Part shown: positions 18,216 to 26,711 of the stretch, in pieces | Layout: every line of letters begins with the position of its first letter | How positions within the stretch are numbered: position 1 is the stretch's first letter | Assembly (NCBI RefSeq): GCF_900111485.1 | Contig: NZ_FOIC01000010.1 | Location: 62,001 to 126,000, forward strand | From: Natrinema hispanicum | Lineage (GTDB): Archaea > Halobacteriota > Halobacteria > Halobacteriales > Natrialbaceae | Direction of reading: 5' to 3' | DNA length: 64,000 bases | Made by a program: the position numbers and the translations under genes | The notes under the pieces: generated by a model | Database searches by the model: none | What the model saw: the letters and a program-made list of their open reading frames with translations, nothing else | What the model was told of the DNA's origin: nothing

Positions 18216-19348
18216 CCGACATCGATTCAGACCCCGAATCCACGGAGACCGACAGTGACACAGACACGACGACCACCGAGACCGTCCCTGACGACACCGA
18301 CACGCTCCTCGTCAGTTCGCTCGCGGAGAGCTCCGGCAAGACGGCCATCACGCTGGCGCTTGCCCGCCTCGCACGAAGTGCGGGCGACAGCGTCGGCTAT
18401 ATGAAACCCAAGGGCACCCGCCTCCAGAGCAACGTCGGCAAAACGTTAGACGAGGACCCGCTACTCGCCCGCGAACTGCTCGAGTTGGAGGCGGAGATCC
18501 ACGATCTCGAGCCGGTTGTCTACTCGCCGACGTTCATCGAGCAGGTGATCCGCGGCCGCGAGGACCCGGACGACCTCCGCGAGCGCGTCCGCGAGGCGTT
18601 CGAGACGCTTGCGGCGGACCACGATCGACTGTTCGTCGAGGGTGGCGGCAGCTACGACATCGGCCAGATCGTCGATCTCACCGATGCCGACATCGCGGCC
18701 CTGTTCGACGCTCGTGTCCTGCTGGTCGCCTCGTACGAAATCCCGGCAGACATCGACGACGTGCTCGCCGCAGCCGATCAGTTCGGCACCCGGCTTGCTG
18801 GCGTCGTCTTCAACGACGTCCCCGACGCAGCCTACGACCAACTCGAGACCGACGTGGTGCCGTTTCTCGAGGGGCAGGGGATTCCGGTCCACGGCGTTCT
18901 CCCGAGCGAACGGGAACTCTCGGGCGTGACGGTCGCCGACCTCGCCGACGAACTCGGCGCGACGATGCTCGTCGACGAGGGACAGGACAGCTACGTCGAG
19001 CGGTTTTCAGTTGGAGCGATGGGTGCCGACAGCGCCCTGCGACGCTTCCGCCGGACGAAAGACGCCGCCGTCATCACCGGCGGCGACCGAGCCGAAATTC
19101 ATACTGCCGCGCTCGAGGCACCCGGTATCCGCTGTCTCATCCTGACCGGTGGCCACCGCCCATCGGGAACGATCCTCGGGCAGGCAAGCGAGAAAGGTGT
19201 CCCGATCCTCTCCGTGCAGACGGATACGCTCGCAACCGTCGAGCGCGCTGAGGACGTGATTCGGAGCGGGCGGACGCGAGATGCGGAGACGGTTGACCGA
19301 ATGGAGCAGCTCCTGTCCGATCACGCCGCCGTCGACGAGATTCTGTGA
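18212..19348 (+). CDS. Phosphotransacetylase N-domain-like / DRTGG protein
   Basis: The 378-aa product has an acidic Thr/Asp-rich start (about 1-30), a dethiobiotin-synthetase-like P-loop domain (SSLAESSGKTAITLALAR, about 34-51; VEGGGSYDIG) and a C-terminal DRTGG domain (about 235-345). This is the layout of the regulatory N-terminal half of Pta, without the catalytic acetyltransferase. The ATGA overlap with the acyl-CoA synthetase gene implies a role in sensing or controlling acetate/acetyl-CoA flux; that is inference from context. Confidence 0.88.
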   Translation: MTDIDSDPESTETDSDTDTTTTETVPDDTDTLLVSSLAESSGKTAITLALARLARSAGDSVGYMKPKGTRLQSNVGKTLDEDPLLARELLELEAEIHDLEPVVYSPTFIEQVIRGREDPDDLRERVREAFETLAADHDRLFVEGGGSYDIGQIVDLTDADIAALFDARVLLVASYEIPADIDDVLAAADQFGTRLAGVVFNDVPDAAYDQLETDVVPFLEGQGIPVHGVLPSERELSGVTVADLADELGATMLVDEGQDSYVERFSVGAMGADSALRRFRRTKDAAVITGGDRAEIHTAALEAPGIRCLILTGGHRPSGTILGQASEKGVPILSVQTDTLATVERAEDVIRSGRTRDAETVDRMEQLLSDHAAVDEIL

Positions 19349-19547
19349 GAACCCGGCAGACACACCGTTATGGCGGTTTGGCGTTTCCTTCCTCTGGCTG
19401 CCACTACAGGGCACACCGATCGCACTGCAGCGCTCGCCGCCGTAGCGACGGCTGTCCGTGTACGATCGCCCTTGATCAATTGGTGTCCAACAGTCTGACT
19501 GTCACGTCTAACCAAAAGTTAAGAGTCCACCACGCATGAACCCAGAC

Positions 19548-19841
19548 ATGGACGACACACCCCAAGAGATCACCTCTCTCGTCGGCCGCGAGGTCTATTC
19601 GAACAACGGCGTCTTCGTGGGCGAAGTCGAGGATCTCAGACTGAACATCGACGGCCAGGTCGTCTCCGGTCTCGCACTCGCGAACTTAAACAGCGAACTG
19701 TTCGCCGAAGAAGCCCGCAGCGGCCAGGGCATCATCGTCCCCTACCGCTGGGTCCGCTCTGTCGGTGATATCATCCTGATCAACGACGTCGTCGAGCGCG
19801 TCCGCGACCCCGACGAAGAAGAAGACGAACTCGTCGTGTAG
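19548..19841 (+). CDS. PRC-barrel domain protein
   Basis: The 97-aa product is a single PRC-barrel: ITSLVGREVYSNNGVFVGEVEDLRL at the start and IIVPYRWVRSVGDIILI at the end, with a Glu/Asp tail. Archaeal PRC-barrels are implicated in RNA metabolism and cell division. The ATG at 19548 is preferred over 19536 because the TATA-like AGTTAAG (19517-19523) is 28 nt before it. Confidence 0.88.
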   Translation: MDDTPQEITSLVGREVYSNNGVFVGEVEDLRLNIDGQVVSGLALANLNSELFAEEARSGQGIIVPYRWVRSVGDIILINDVVERVRDPDEEEDELVV

Positions 19842-19914
19842 GCCCTTCCACGCGTCGACAGCGGGTCGAACCGGCAGCTGCGAGTTCGACCCATAATTCT
19901 GGCGTGGAACGCCA

Positions 19915-21372
19915 CTAGCTCCCGTTCGAGCCTTCGCTGCTTCCCTCGACGCCCATCGCGTCGAACAGCGTCCGTTTGACCGCCTCTTCGGTCAACTCGA
20001 GCAGCGTGTCCCGCGTGCCATCCGATATTTCGATGCCGGTGAAAATGCCCAGCGGAATCTCCGCGCTGGCCTGCGTGGAGTGGCCGGCCGTCTCGCCGAT
20101 CTCGCCGTAGGCGTCGTCTAACACCTTCCCGATGTTGATGCGGATGTCCTTCGAGCGACCGGCGAGGAAGATCGTCTCGTCAGCGATACCGAAGACCGCC
20201 GTCGTGGTGACGCCCTCGAGATTTAAGAGGTGGCTGGCGGCCTGGGTCAGTGCCTCGCGGTCGCGGACGATGCCAGCGTTGGAGATGAGATGACTGCCTT
20301 GGACATCGCGATTGGTGATCGCCTCCGCGAGCACGTCTAGCGTCTCGGGGGACATCGACGGCGACTCGACCTGCTCTAAGGTGTCGTGATTTGCGAAAGG
20401 ATACAGATAGGCCGCGGCCGTCAGATCGGCGGGGGTCGTGTCGCGTTTGAAATCCAGGGTCTCCGCGCGGATACCATAGAGTAAGGCCGTCGCGACCTCC
20501 TCGGAGACGTTCATGTCGAACTCCTGGATGTACTTCGTCATGATCGTCGATGTCGAGGACATGTTCGGCCGGATGTCGACGAACTCGGGCTCGACGCCCT
20601 CCTCGGTCTCCGCCTCGTGGTGATCGATGACGATGTCGACGGGGAGCTCCATCTCGCCTGCGGTCCCGTGATCGACCAGCGCGACGGTGTCGTAGATCGA
20701 GTGGTCTTCGATCTCGTCCCACTGAACGAGGTCGATCCCCAGCAGATTGACGAACGCACGGTTCTCCTGATGGCCGACGTCGCCCAGATAGATGATATCG
20801 GACTCGACGCCGAGGTGGCCGGCGATCGCCTGCAACGCCGCCGCGCTGGCGATCGAGTCCGGATCGGGACTGTCCTGGGTGACGATCGCCAGTTGCGTCC
20901 CGGTCTCCTCGACGATCCCGGCGAGTTGGCCCGCGTTGTACTCGAGTTCGCCGGACTCGAGCGCTCGCAGCGCAGACTCAGCGATGACCGAGGACGGATT
21001 GATCACGATGTCGGCCCCGAGCTCGGAGAGTTCGTCGCCGGAGACGGGGTCGCTCGCACGGGCGACGACGAACTGGTCATCGTTTGCCTCACGGATGTGC
21101 TCGAGGGCCTGCTTGTTCGATTCGACGTCCGACGCGAGGATGAGGACGACATCACGGTCGGCGACGAGATCGGCGATCTCGGCGTCACGGATATCTGCCG
21201 AACGGGCATCCAGATCCTGATCGCGAAGCGATTCGACCCGGCTCTCGTCGCGATCGATGATGGAAACGTCCTTGCCCTGTTCGACGAGTTCCTCTGCGAC
21301 GGCGTACCCTACGCTGCCACAGCCCAAGATAGCGTAGTCAGAAATCGACGAAATCGTAACCCCCGTACTCAT
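19915..21372 (-). CDS. RCK (TrkA-N) plus DHH/DHHA1 phosphoesterase fusion
   Basis: The 485-aa product has an N-terminal Rossmann RCK domain (GCGSVGYAVAEEL, about residues 18-30) and a DHH phosphoesterase domain from about 150, with TQDSPDPDSIASAAAL, VDHG and the DHH triplet (IDHHEAE). A DHHA1 substrate-binding domain ends it (GRSKDIRINIGKVL and a Gly/His segment). The expected activity is hydrolysis of a small phosphodiester (oligo- or cyclic dinucleotide), gated by nucleotide binding to the RCK part. The start at 21372 is the ATG nearest to the conserved core. Confidence 0.88.
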   Translation of the reverse strand: MSTGVTISSISDYAILGCGSVGYAVAEELVEQGKDVSIIDRDESRVESLRDQDLDARSADIRDAEIADLVADRDVVLILASDVESNKQALEHIREANDDQFVVARASDPVSGDELSELGADIVINPSSVIAESALRALESGELEYNAGQLAGIVEETGTQLAIVTQDSPDPDSIASAAALQAIAGHLGVESDIIYLGDVGHQENRAFVNLLGIDLVQWDEIEDHSIYDTVALVDHGTAGEMELPVDIVIDHHEAETEEGVEPEFVDIRPNMSSTSTIMTKYIQEFDMNVSEEVATALLYGIRAETLDFKRDTTPADLTAAAYLYPFANHDTLEQVESPSMSPETLDVLAEAITNRDVQGSHLISNAGIVRDREALTQAASHLLNLEGVTTTAVFGIADETIFLAGRSKDIRINIGKVLDDAYGEIGETAGHSTQASAEIPLGIFTGIEISDGTRDTLLELTEEAVKRTLFDAMGVEGSSEGSNGS

Positions 21373-21529
21373 TGCCCGTGTGGTCGGACCCACCGCACTT
21401 AATGGTCCCGAAGCGTGGCATCGCCTGACGTTTCGCGCCGGTGGCTCGAGGGCAATTGCGCGTGGATGGCTGTCACAGCGCCTCCCAAGGGAAACGTATT
21501 TGAACGACCGAGCGAAAGTCGGAGGTACA

Positions 21530-21603
21530 GGGCCGGTAGCTCAGTCCGGCAGAGCGTCTGACTCTTAATCAGACGGTCGCGTGTTCAAATCGCGCCCGGC
21601 CCG
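21530..21603 (+). tRNA. tRNA-Lys (anticodon CTT)
   Basis: The acceptor stem GGGCCGG pairs with CCGGCCC (21596-21602), discriminator G at 21603. The D arm GCTC-GAGC, anticodon arm TCTGA-CTCTTAA-TCAGA and T arm GCGTG-TTCAAAT-CGCGC all pair. The anticodon CTT reads AAG (lysine). There is no intron and CCA is not encoded. A T-run CTTTT follows at once. Confidence 0.96.
21582..21600 (+). repeat. tRNA-Lys 3' direct repeat, copy 1 (within tRNA)
   Basis: The 19-bp TGTTCAAATCGCGCCCGGC covers the T loop and 3' acceptor strand of tRNA-Lys and recurs exactly at 21698-21716. Such duplications mark integrase attachment sites. Confidence 0.7.
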
Positions 21604-21697
21604 CTTTTGCGACGAACAACTTCGTGCGGAGCAACGCGGCCAGCGTGATGTGAACGCAGGGAGGGCGCGCGCAACGCAGTGAACACGTCCGACCGTA

Positions 21698-21716
21698 TGT
21701 TCAAATCGCGCCCGGC
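21698..21716 (+). repeat. tRNA-Lys 3' direct repeat, copy 2 (att-like scar)
   Basis: It repeats TGTTCAAATCGCGCCCGGC exactly, 116 bp downstream of copy 1, without the rest of a tRNA. The 97 bp in between hold no gene. This looks like the right-hand scar of a lost or decayed integrated element. Confidence 0.6.
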
Positions 21717-21791
21717 TTGCGTCTGCTCGGGACGACATCTCGAGCGAACGACCGACCTATAAGACGACCCATTCCGTACTTTCGAGCCACC

Positions 21792-22457
21792 ATGTCCGTC
21801 GATTACGAGGGCCTGACGTTCGAACGGCTTGGCCACGCGAGTAAGCGTCTCGAGACCACGGATGGCACGATCATCTATATCGATCCATGGAGCGAGGTGC
21901 TCGAGGACGAACCGGGTGATGGCGACGTGATTTTCGTCACCCACGACGACTTCGACCACTACGATCCAGAGGCGATCGCGGCCGTCGCAGGGCCGGATGT
22001 CACCATCGCGACCTACGAGGCGATCGACACCAGCGACCTCGCGTTCGATGTCGTCGACCTCCCCTATGAAGGCGAGACGACAGTCGCGGGAATCGACGTG
22101 CAGACGATCCCCGCCTACAACGATCCCGATGGAAACCACGTCGACGAGGACGGAGAGCCATTTCATGCCGACGGCGAGGTAATCGGTCTGCTGTTGGCGC
22201 TCGAGGGAACGACTGTCCTGTGTCCCTCGGATACGGACTTTCTCCCCCATCACGAGTCGCTTGCGGCGGACGTGCTCGTCCCGCCGATCGGCGGCCACTT
22301 CACGATGAACCGCGCCGAGGCTGCCGACCTCGCTCGAAGCGTCGACGCCGAGTTGGTCTTACCGGAGCACTACGACACGTTCGAGCCGATCGAAACCGAT
22401 GCCGAGGCGTTCGCGGCCGACCTCGAGGCCGACGGGATCCGCGTCGAACTGTTTTGA
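21792..22457 (+). CDS. Metallo-beta-lactamase-fold hydrolase (UlaG-like)
   Basis: The 221-aa product is a single MBL domain. The metal motif reads THDDFDHYD (residues about 47-55), equivalent to HxHxDH with the second His replaced by Phe-preceded Asp, as in UlaG/YhfI-like members. Later ligands are in CPSDTD and EHYDTF. The substrate is unknown. The start at 21792 follows a typical CCACC context. Confidence 0.87.
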   Translation: MSVDYEGLTFERLGHASKRLETTDGTIIYIDPWSEVLEDEPGDGDVIFVTHDDFDHYDPEAIAAVAGPDVTIATYEAIDTSDLAFDVVDLPYEGETTVAGIDVQTIPAYNDPDGNHVDEDGEPFHADGEVIGLLLALEGTTVLCPSDTDFLPHHESLAADVLVPPIGGHFTMNRAEAADLARSVDAELVLPEHYDTFEPIETDAEAFAADLEADGIRVELF

Positions 22458-22577
22458 CACTGTCGTCGTGGGCGCTCCGGGAGGCGGATGATCGGATGTC
22501 GGCCGGCGCGATGCTGGTGACCGTCGTCGGCCATGACACGCCGATCGGGTCTGCCGCCGCGGCGGTCGGGACGTCTC

Positions 22578-22682
22578 GCCGATACTGAGACGACGACGCC
22601 GGTCGCAGACAGACGCCCATCGCCTGTAGGGACGGCCGCGAATTCGCGAGCGGTGGCACGTCGTTCTGTCCGGCAGTATGAC
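22578..22682. mobile_element. Family 2 MITE-like element, degenerate copy
   Basis: The right end TTCTGTCCGGCAGTATGA matches the ends at 46812-46828 and 38589-38605. The left end is weak (CGATACTGAGACGAC), so that border is uncertain. It lies in the 346-bp gap between the MBL hydrolase and the Bat-type regulator, upstream of the latter's promoter. The rest of the gap contains nothing I can identify. Confidence 0.45.
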
Positions 22683-22803
22683 TCCCCGGTGTGCAGTGGG
22701 CCGCCAGCCAATCAATCAACAGAGCTGTAATTCGCTCGAATCTCTTCTAAGTGGTTTGGAAGTGGGGTTATGGACATCGTCGCTGTATCCCTGGGTGAGA
22801 CTT

Positions 22804-23472
22804 ATGACATCCATCGCAGACATCGAGATTCAGGCCGACGGCACCGGAACTGGCGAGCTATTCGAAGCCGTTCCGTCGCTGACGTGCGAGATGGAGCGAG
22901 TGATCGCCTCGAGCGGCCACGGACTCTGGCTCTCGGGGCCGTCCCAGTCGGACGTCGAAGACGCGCTTGAGGAGGCGACCGCGATCGGAGCGTACACGCA
23001 GATCAGCAGCGACGAGGACCGCTGGCTGTACGACATCGAGTTCGAACCGGACACCATCGACCCCTTCGAGCTCATCCTTGAGGAGGGCGGGACGGTACTG
23101 AGTGCGTCGGCTTCGAACGGGACGTGGCTGCTCAGCGTCCGCGTCGTCGACCGCGAAAGCGTTAGCTCGCTGTACGACCGCTTCGACGATGCCGACGTCA
23201 CGCCGACGATCGTCCGGCTGTTCGACCTGGCAGCGGAGACACACTCCCAGTGCGGGCTGACGGCCCGCCAGTACGAGACGCTGGTTGCAGCGATCGATCA
23301 CGGCTACTTCGAGATCCCGCGCGAAGTCTCGATGCAGGAACTCTCTGAAGAGCTGGACATCTCCCACCAGGCGCTCTCCGAGCGCTTGCGCCGAGCCTAT
23401 CGCGCACTCGTCACGTCTGAACTCAACGTGACTGAAGAGGAGACTGTCGCCCCGCCGATCCCGACGAACTGA
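22804..23472 (+). CDS. Bat-type transcription regulator (HTH_10 domain)
   Basis: The 222-aa product has the haloarchaeal bacterio-opsin-activator layout: an N-terminal ligand domain (about 1-155) and a C-terminal HTH_10 domain with LTARQYETLVAAIDHGYFEIPR followed by the helix-turn-helix ELSEELDISHQALSERLRRA. Many paralogues exist per genome, and the targets are unknown. The start at 22804 is preferred because upstream codons run through the MITE remnant. Confidence 0.9.
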   Translation: MTSIADIEIQADGTGTGELFEAVPSLTCEMERVIASSGHGLWLSGPSQSDVEDALEEATAIGAYTQISSDEDRWLYDIEFEPDTIDPFELILEEGGTVLSASASNGTWLLSVRVVDRESVSSLYDRFDDADVTPTIVRLFDLAAETHSQCGLTARQYETLVAAIDHGYFEIPREVSMQELSEELDISHQALSERLRRAYRALVTSELNVTEEETVAPPIPTN

Positions 23473-23613
23473 TCGCAGACCGCCCGAAGCCACAGTCCCG
23501 ATCGACGGCCATCTCGGTGATTTTTGCGACCGCTCGACCCGTCGAGTACCAACTCCTGAACGGAAACGGGATCGAAACCCGCGTTTAATAGCCGGGCGCA
23601 CAACGGTCGTGGT

Positions 23614-24378
23614 ATGAAAATCCATCACGATGATGGCGTGTTACGATTGACGTTCGACCGGCCGGACGCGCACAACGCGCTCACGACCGAGACGGCCACC
23701 GAGCTGGCCGACGCTATCGACGCCGCCACGCCCGAAGAGAACGACGCGATCGTCATCACCGGTGCGGGCGACACCTTCAGTGCCGGTGGCGATCTCGAGG
23801 CGCTCGCCGAGATTCCCGATTCGTCACAGGCGGCTTACGAACAGGTCACTGCGACGTTCGGCCGCATCGTCGAGGCGATGCTCGCGTCTCCCGTCCCGAT
23901 CGTCGCGAAGGTAAACGGCGACGCCATCGGCGCGGGGCTGTCGATCGTCGCGCTCGCGGATATCGCGGTTGCCGCCGCCGACGCCCGCTTTTCCTGTGCG
24001 TTCGTCAGGCTCGGGCTGCTTCCCGATACCGGCGGCACCGTCATGCTCCCCCACATCATCGGACTCCGTGCCGCCAAGCGGCTCGCGTTTACCGGCGAGT
24101 TCATCGACGCTGACCGCGCGGCCGACCTCGAGTTAGTCAACGAGGTGGTCCCTGCCGACGAACTCGACGATCAAGTCGCAGCTATCGTCGCACAGCTCGC
24201 AGCTGGTCCGACGGCTACGATCGGACTGATGAAACAAGCCATGCACAAGAACCTGGGTCGATCGTGGAACGACGGACTGGACTACGAGAACCTGCTGCAG
24301 GCACAGGCCCGCACGTCAGCGGCCCACGAAGAGGGTGTCACCGCGTTTCTCGAGGACAGAGACCCGGCGTTCGAGTAA
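23614..24378 (+). CDS. Enoyl-CoA hydratase/isomerase family protein
   Basis: The 254-aa product is a crotonase-fold enzyme acting on acyl-CoA thioesters. The oxyanion-hole motifs are DTFSAGGDLEAL (about 50-61) and GDAIGAGLSIVALADI (about 91-106). The catalytic Glu region reads LGLLPDTGGTVMLP, with Asp-Thr in the place of the usual Glu-Thr. It probably takes part in beta-oxidation or related CoA chemistry, but its reaction is not fixed. It is monocistronic. Confidence 0.9.
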   Translation: MKIHHDDGVLRLTFDRPDAHNALTTETATELADAIDAATPEENDAIVITGAGDTFSAGGDLEALAEIPDSSQAAYEQVTATFGRIVEAMLASPVPIVAKVNGDAIGAGLSIVALADIAVAAADARFSCAFVRLGLLPDTGGTVMLPHIIGLRAAKRLAFTGEFIDADRAADLELVNEVVPADELDDQVAAIVAQLAAGPTATIGLMKQAMHKNLGRSWNDGLDYENLLQAQARTSAAHEEGVTAFLEDRDPAFE

Positions 24379-24520
24379 CCGGATTCGAGCCGCGAGGCGC
24401 TATCGAATGGCAGCCAGTGACCGTCGATTGCGTCCCGGGATCGTCGCCGGCGGCGACACCCGGTCGCAAGCGCCAGCAAGCACCACGACCTTGCACGGCT
24501 CGCCCCTTACTCCGAGTGCA

Positions 24521-24817
24521 ATGTCTCAACAGTTTACCGACGACGACATCGGCAAGCGCGTCGTCAACGCCGACGGTGACGAAGTCGGAATGGTCGCAGA
24601 TGTCGAACACGGCACCGCTCACGTCGAACCGGATCCCGGAATCACGGACTCGATCAAAGCGAGACTCGGCTGGAGCGAGAGCGGCGAAGACACGTATCCA
24701 CTGCAGGAAGAGGCGGTCGGCCGGGTGACTGACGACGAAATTCGCCTCAGTCGGGACCCGTCCGGTGGCGACATGACTGGCGGGACAGCGACCGGCCGTG
24801 ACGACCGAACCCGATAG
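24521..24817 (+). CDS. Small PRC-barrel-like haloarchaeal protein
   Basis: The 98-aa product opens FTDDDIGKRVVNADGDEVGMVADVEHGTAHVEPDPG, a PRC-barrel-like start, and includes a loop with Trp (ARLGWSESGEDTYPLQEEAVGRV). The last 20 residues are Gly/Asp/Arg-rich and disordered. The same type is common in haloarchaea, with unknown function. Family 1 repeat follows it. Confidence 0.78.
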   Translation: MSQQFTDDDIGKRVVNADGDEVGMVADVEHGTAHVEPDPGITDSIKARLGWSESGEDTYPLQEEAVGRVTDDEIRLSRDPSGGDMTGGTATGRDDRTR

Positions 24818-24904
24818 CAACGTTCTCCCCGCTGTCTCGAGCTCAGTGCCCGCAGTCGGTCACATACGTTCGCGTTCGCGGGATTCCCGTCGTTTCGAAA
24901 TGGC

Positions 24905-24995
24905 TCATACGGGCTGCTGTCTCGAGTTCCCCGGTGGCCCGCAGGGCGGTCGCGGGTGGCGGGCCCACCGAACTGACTGACAGGAGTCCGTATCA
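24905..24995. repeat. Family 1 palindromic intergenic repeat, copy 3
   Basis: It runs from TCATACGGGCTGCTGTC to ACTGACTGACAGGAGTCCGTATCA. It sits between convergent genes. Its last three bases TCA (24993-24995) are the stop codon of purM on the minus strand. Confidence 0.85.
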
Positions 24996-25976
24996 GGACA
25001 GCGAGAAGCCGCGAATCTCGACCGAGTCGCCGTCTGCGACGTGGCCGATGAGCTGCCCATCGGTTTCTGCGACGAGTTCTGCGGCGCGATCCTCGGGGAG
25101 CGCGACGACGAAGCCGGTCCCCATGTTGAACGTCCGGTGCATCTCCGAGTCGGTGACGTTGCCTTCCTCCTGGATGAACTCGAAGATCGGTTGCGCAGGC
25201 AGCGGGTCGTCGATTACGTACTCGTGTTCGCCCATTCGCAGCAGGTTCGTCCAGCCACCGCCCGTGACGTGGGCTGCCGCGCGGACGCCGTACTCGCGCA
25301 TCGGCTCGAGCAAATCAGTATAAATCCGAGTCGGTCGCAGCAGTTCCTCGCCGATCGTTCGCTCGGGGTCCAGCGGGAACGTGTCAGTGTACTCGTAGTT
25401 GCGAGTCACTGCTTCGCGGGCTAGGGTTAGCCCGTTCGAGTGGATGCCGTTCGAGGGGAAGCCAACGAGCGCGTCGCCGACCTCGGCCTCACCCGCGAAG
25501 ATGTCGTCTTTCTCGGCCAGCCCCGCACAGGTGCCCGCGAGGTCGAACCCTTTCACGACATCGGGCATGACCGCCGTTTCGCCGCCGAGCATGGTGAGAT
25601 CGGCCTGCTCTAGGCCCACCGCGAGCCCTTCACCGATCTGATTCGTGAGTTCCTCGTCGGGTTCGTCGATCGCCAGATAGTCGACGAATCCGACGGGCTC
25701 GACACCTGCCGCGACGAGATCGTTGACGTTCATCGCGATACAGTCGATGCCGATCGTCGAGAAGTCCTCGATCGCTTCCGCGACCATGAGCTTCGTGCCG
25801 ACGCCGTCGGTCGCCAGCGCCAGATACCGGTCGCCGATGTCGATCAGGCCGGCGTACTCGGTCGTCAGATCGCTGCCGAAGGCCTTGAGCAGTGCCGCGG
25901 TCGCGTCTTCGCTTGCCTCGATGTCGACGCCGGTCTCGGCGTAGGTGAGTCGGTCCGCATCGTCCGTGTCGGTCAT
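24993..25976 (-). CDS. purM: Phosphoribosylformylglycinamidine cyclo-ligase (AIR synthetase)
   Basis: The 327-aa product closes the imidazole ring in purine synthesis (FGAM plus ATP to AIR). It has the family features LALATDGVGTKLMVAEA, the IGIDCIAMNVNDLVAAGVEP segment and GGETAVMPDVV. The start at 25976 gives MTDTDDADRLTYAETGVDIEA, the normal N-terminus. The stop codon lies in the terminus of a family 1 repeat. purL lies elsewhere in the window. Confidence 0.96.
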   Translation of the reverse strand: MTDTDDADRLTYAETGVDIEASEDATAALLKAFGSDLTTEYAGLIDIGDRYLALATDGVGTKLMVAEAIEDFSTIGIDCIAMNVNDLVAAGVEPVGFVDYLAIDEPDEELTNQIGEGLAVGLEQADLTMLGGETAVMPDVVKGFDLAGTCAGLAEKDDIFAGEAEVGDALVGFPSNGIHSNGLTLAREAVTRNYEYTDTFPLDPERTIGEELLRPTRIYTDLLEPMREYGVRAAAHVTGGGWTNLLRMGEHEYVIDDPLPAQPIFEFIQEEGNVTDSEMHRTFNMGTGFVVALPEDRAAELVAETDGQLIGHVADGDSVEIRGFSLS

Positions 25977-26057
25977 ACTCGAACGACCTCTCGGGGCGAG
26001 CAAAAGGTCACCGGTCCGGCGGAGCCATCACGGTCGGCACGGGAGTTTCGTGGGGGC

Positions 26058-26711
26058 TCAAAAGAGCCCGACGAAGAAGAGAACGTAGCCAGCAAGCACC
26101 ACGCTCGGCACGAACACCATCGCAAAGACGCCCTTGTGCCACGCGAGGACGGATTTCCCGTCCAGCGGGCCGAAGGGGATCATGTTGAACGCGGCCAGAA
26201 AGAGGTTGATCCCAACCCCCATTTGCCCGATCGCTGTCAGCAGGCTCGGCAGGAAGCCGGGCGTCGCAGCGAACATCAGCAACGGGACGAAGAGTGCGGC
26301 GAGCAAGAGATTCGTCACCGGGCCGGCGACGGCGATGAGTCCGTTCTCTCGCGTCGTGATCTGGCCCCGGTGGTAGACAGCGCCGGGTGCAGCAAAGAGG
26401 AACCCCGCGACTGCACCGACCAGTGCCAGAAAGAGCATCTGGTAGTCTGCGCGGAACTCTGCGATCTGACCGTGTTCGATCGCGACGACCTTGTGTGCGA
26501 GTTCGTGCAGCAGGAAGCCGACGCCGACGGTCAGGAAGCTGATGCCGACCGAGATTGTGAACATCTCGAAGCTGGCGAGCCCGCGATGAAACGGCGCGCG
26601 AACCAGCGCGAACGCCACGCTGAGCGCGACCCAGGCTACAGCGAGATCGCGCAGTTCCCTGTCGCTAAACGTCAGCTCGTGCTCTTGGGCGTGCGTCGTG
26701 CGATGGCTCAT
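26058..26711 (-). CDS. M50-family site-2-type metalloprotease
   Basis: The 217-aa product is an intramembrane zinc protease-like protein with about five spans. The zinc motif HELAH (about residues 69-73) and the second ligand motif NMIPFGPLDG (about 176-185) are intact. The start overlaps the TraB-family stop (TAATG), so the two are coupled and may act together at the membrane. Confidence 0.9.
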   Translation of the reverse strand: MSHRTTHAQEHELTFSDRELRDLAVAWVALSVAFALVRAPFHRGLASFEMFTISVGISFLTVGVGFLLHELAHKVVAIEHGQIAEFRADYQMLFLALVGAVAGFLFAAPGAVYHRGQITTRENGLIAVAGPVTNLLLAALFVPLLMFAATPGFLPSLLTAIGQMGVGINLFLAAFNMIPFGPLDGKSVLAWHKGVFAMVFVPSVVLAGYVLFFVGLF

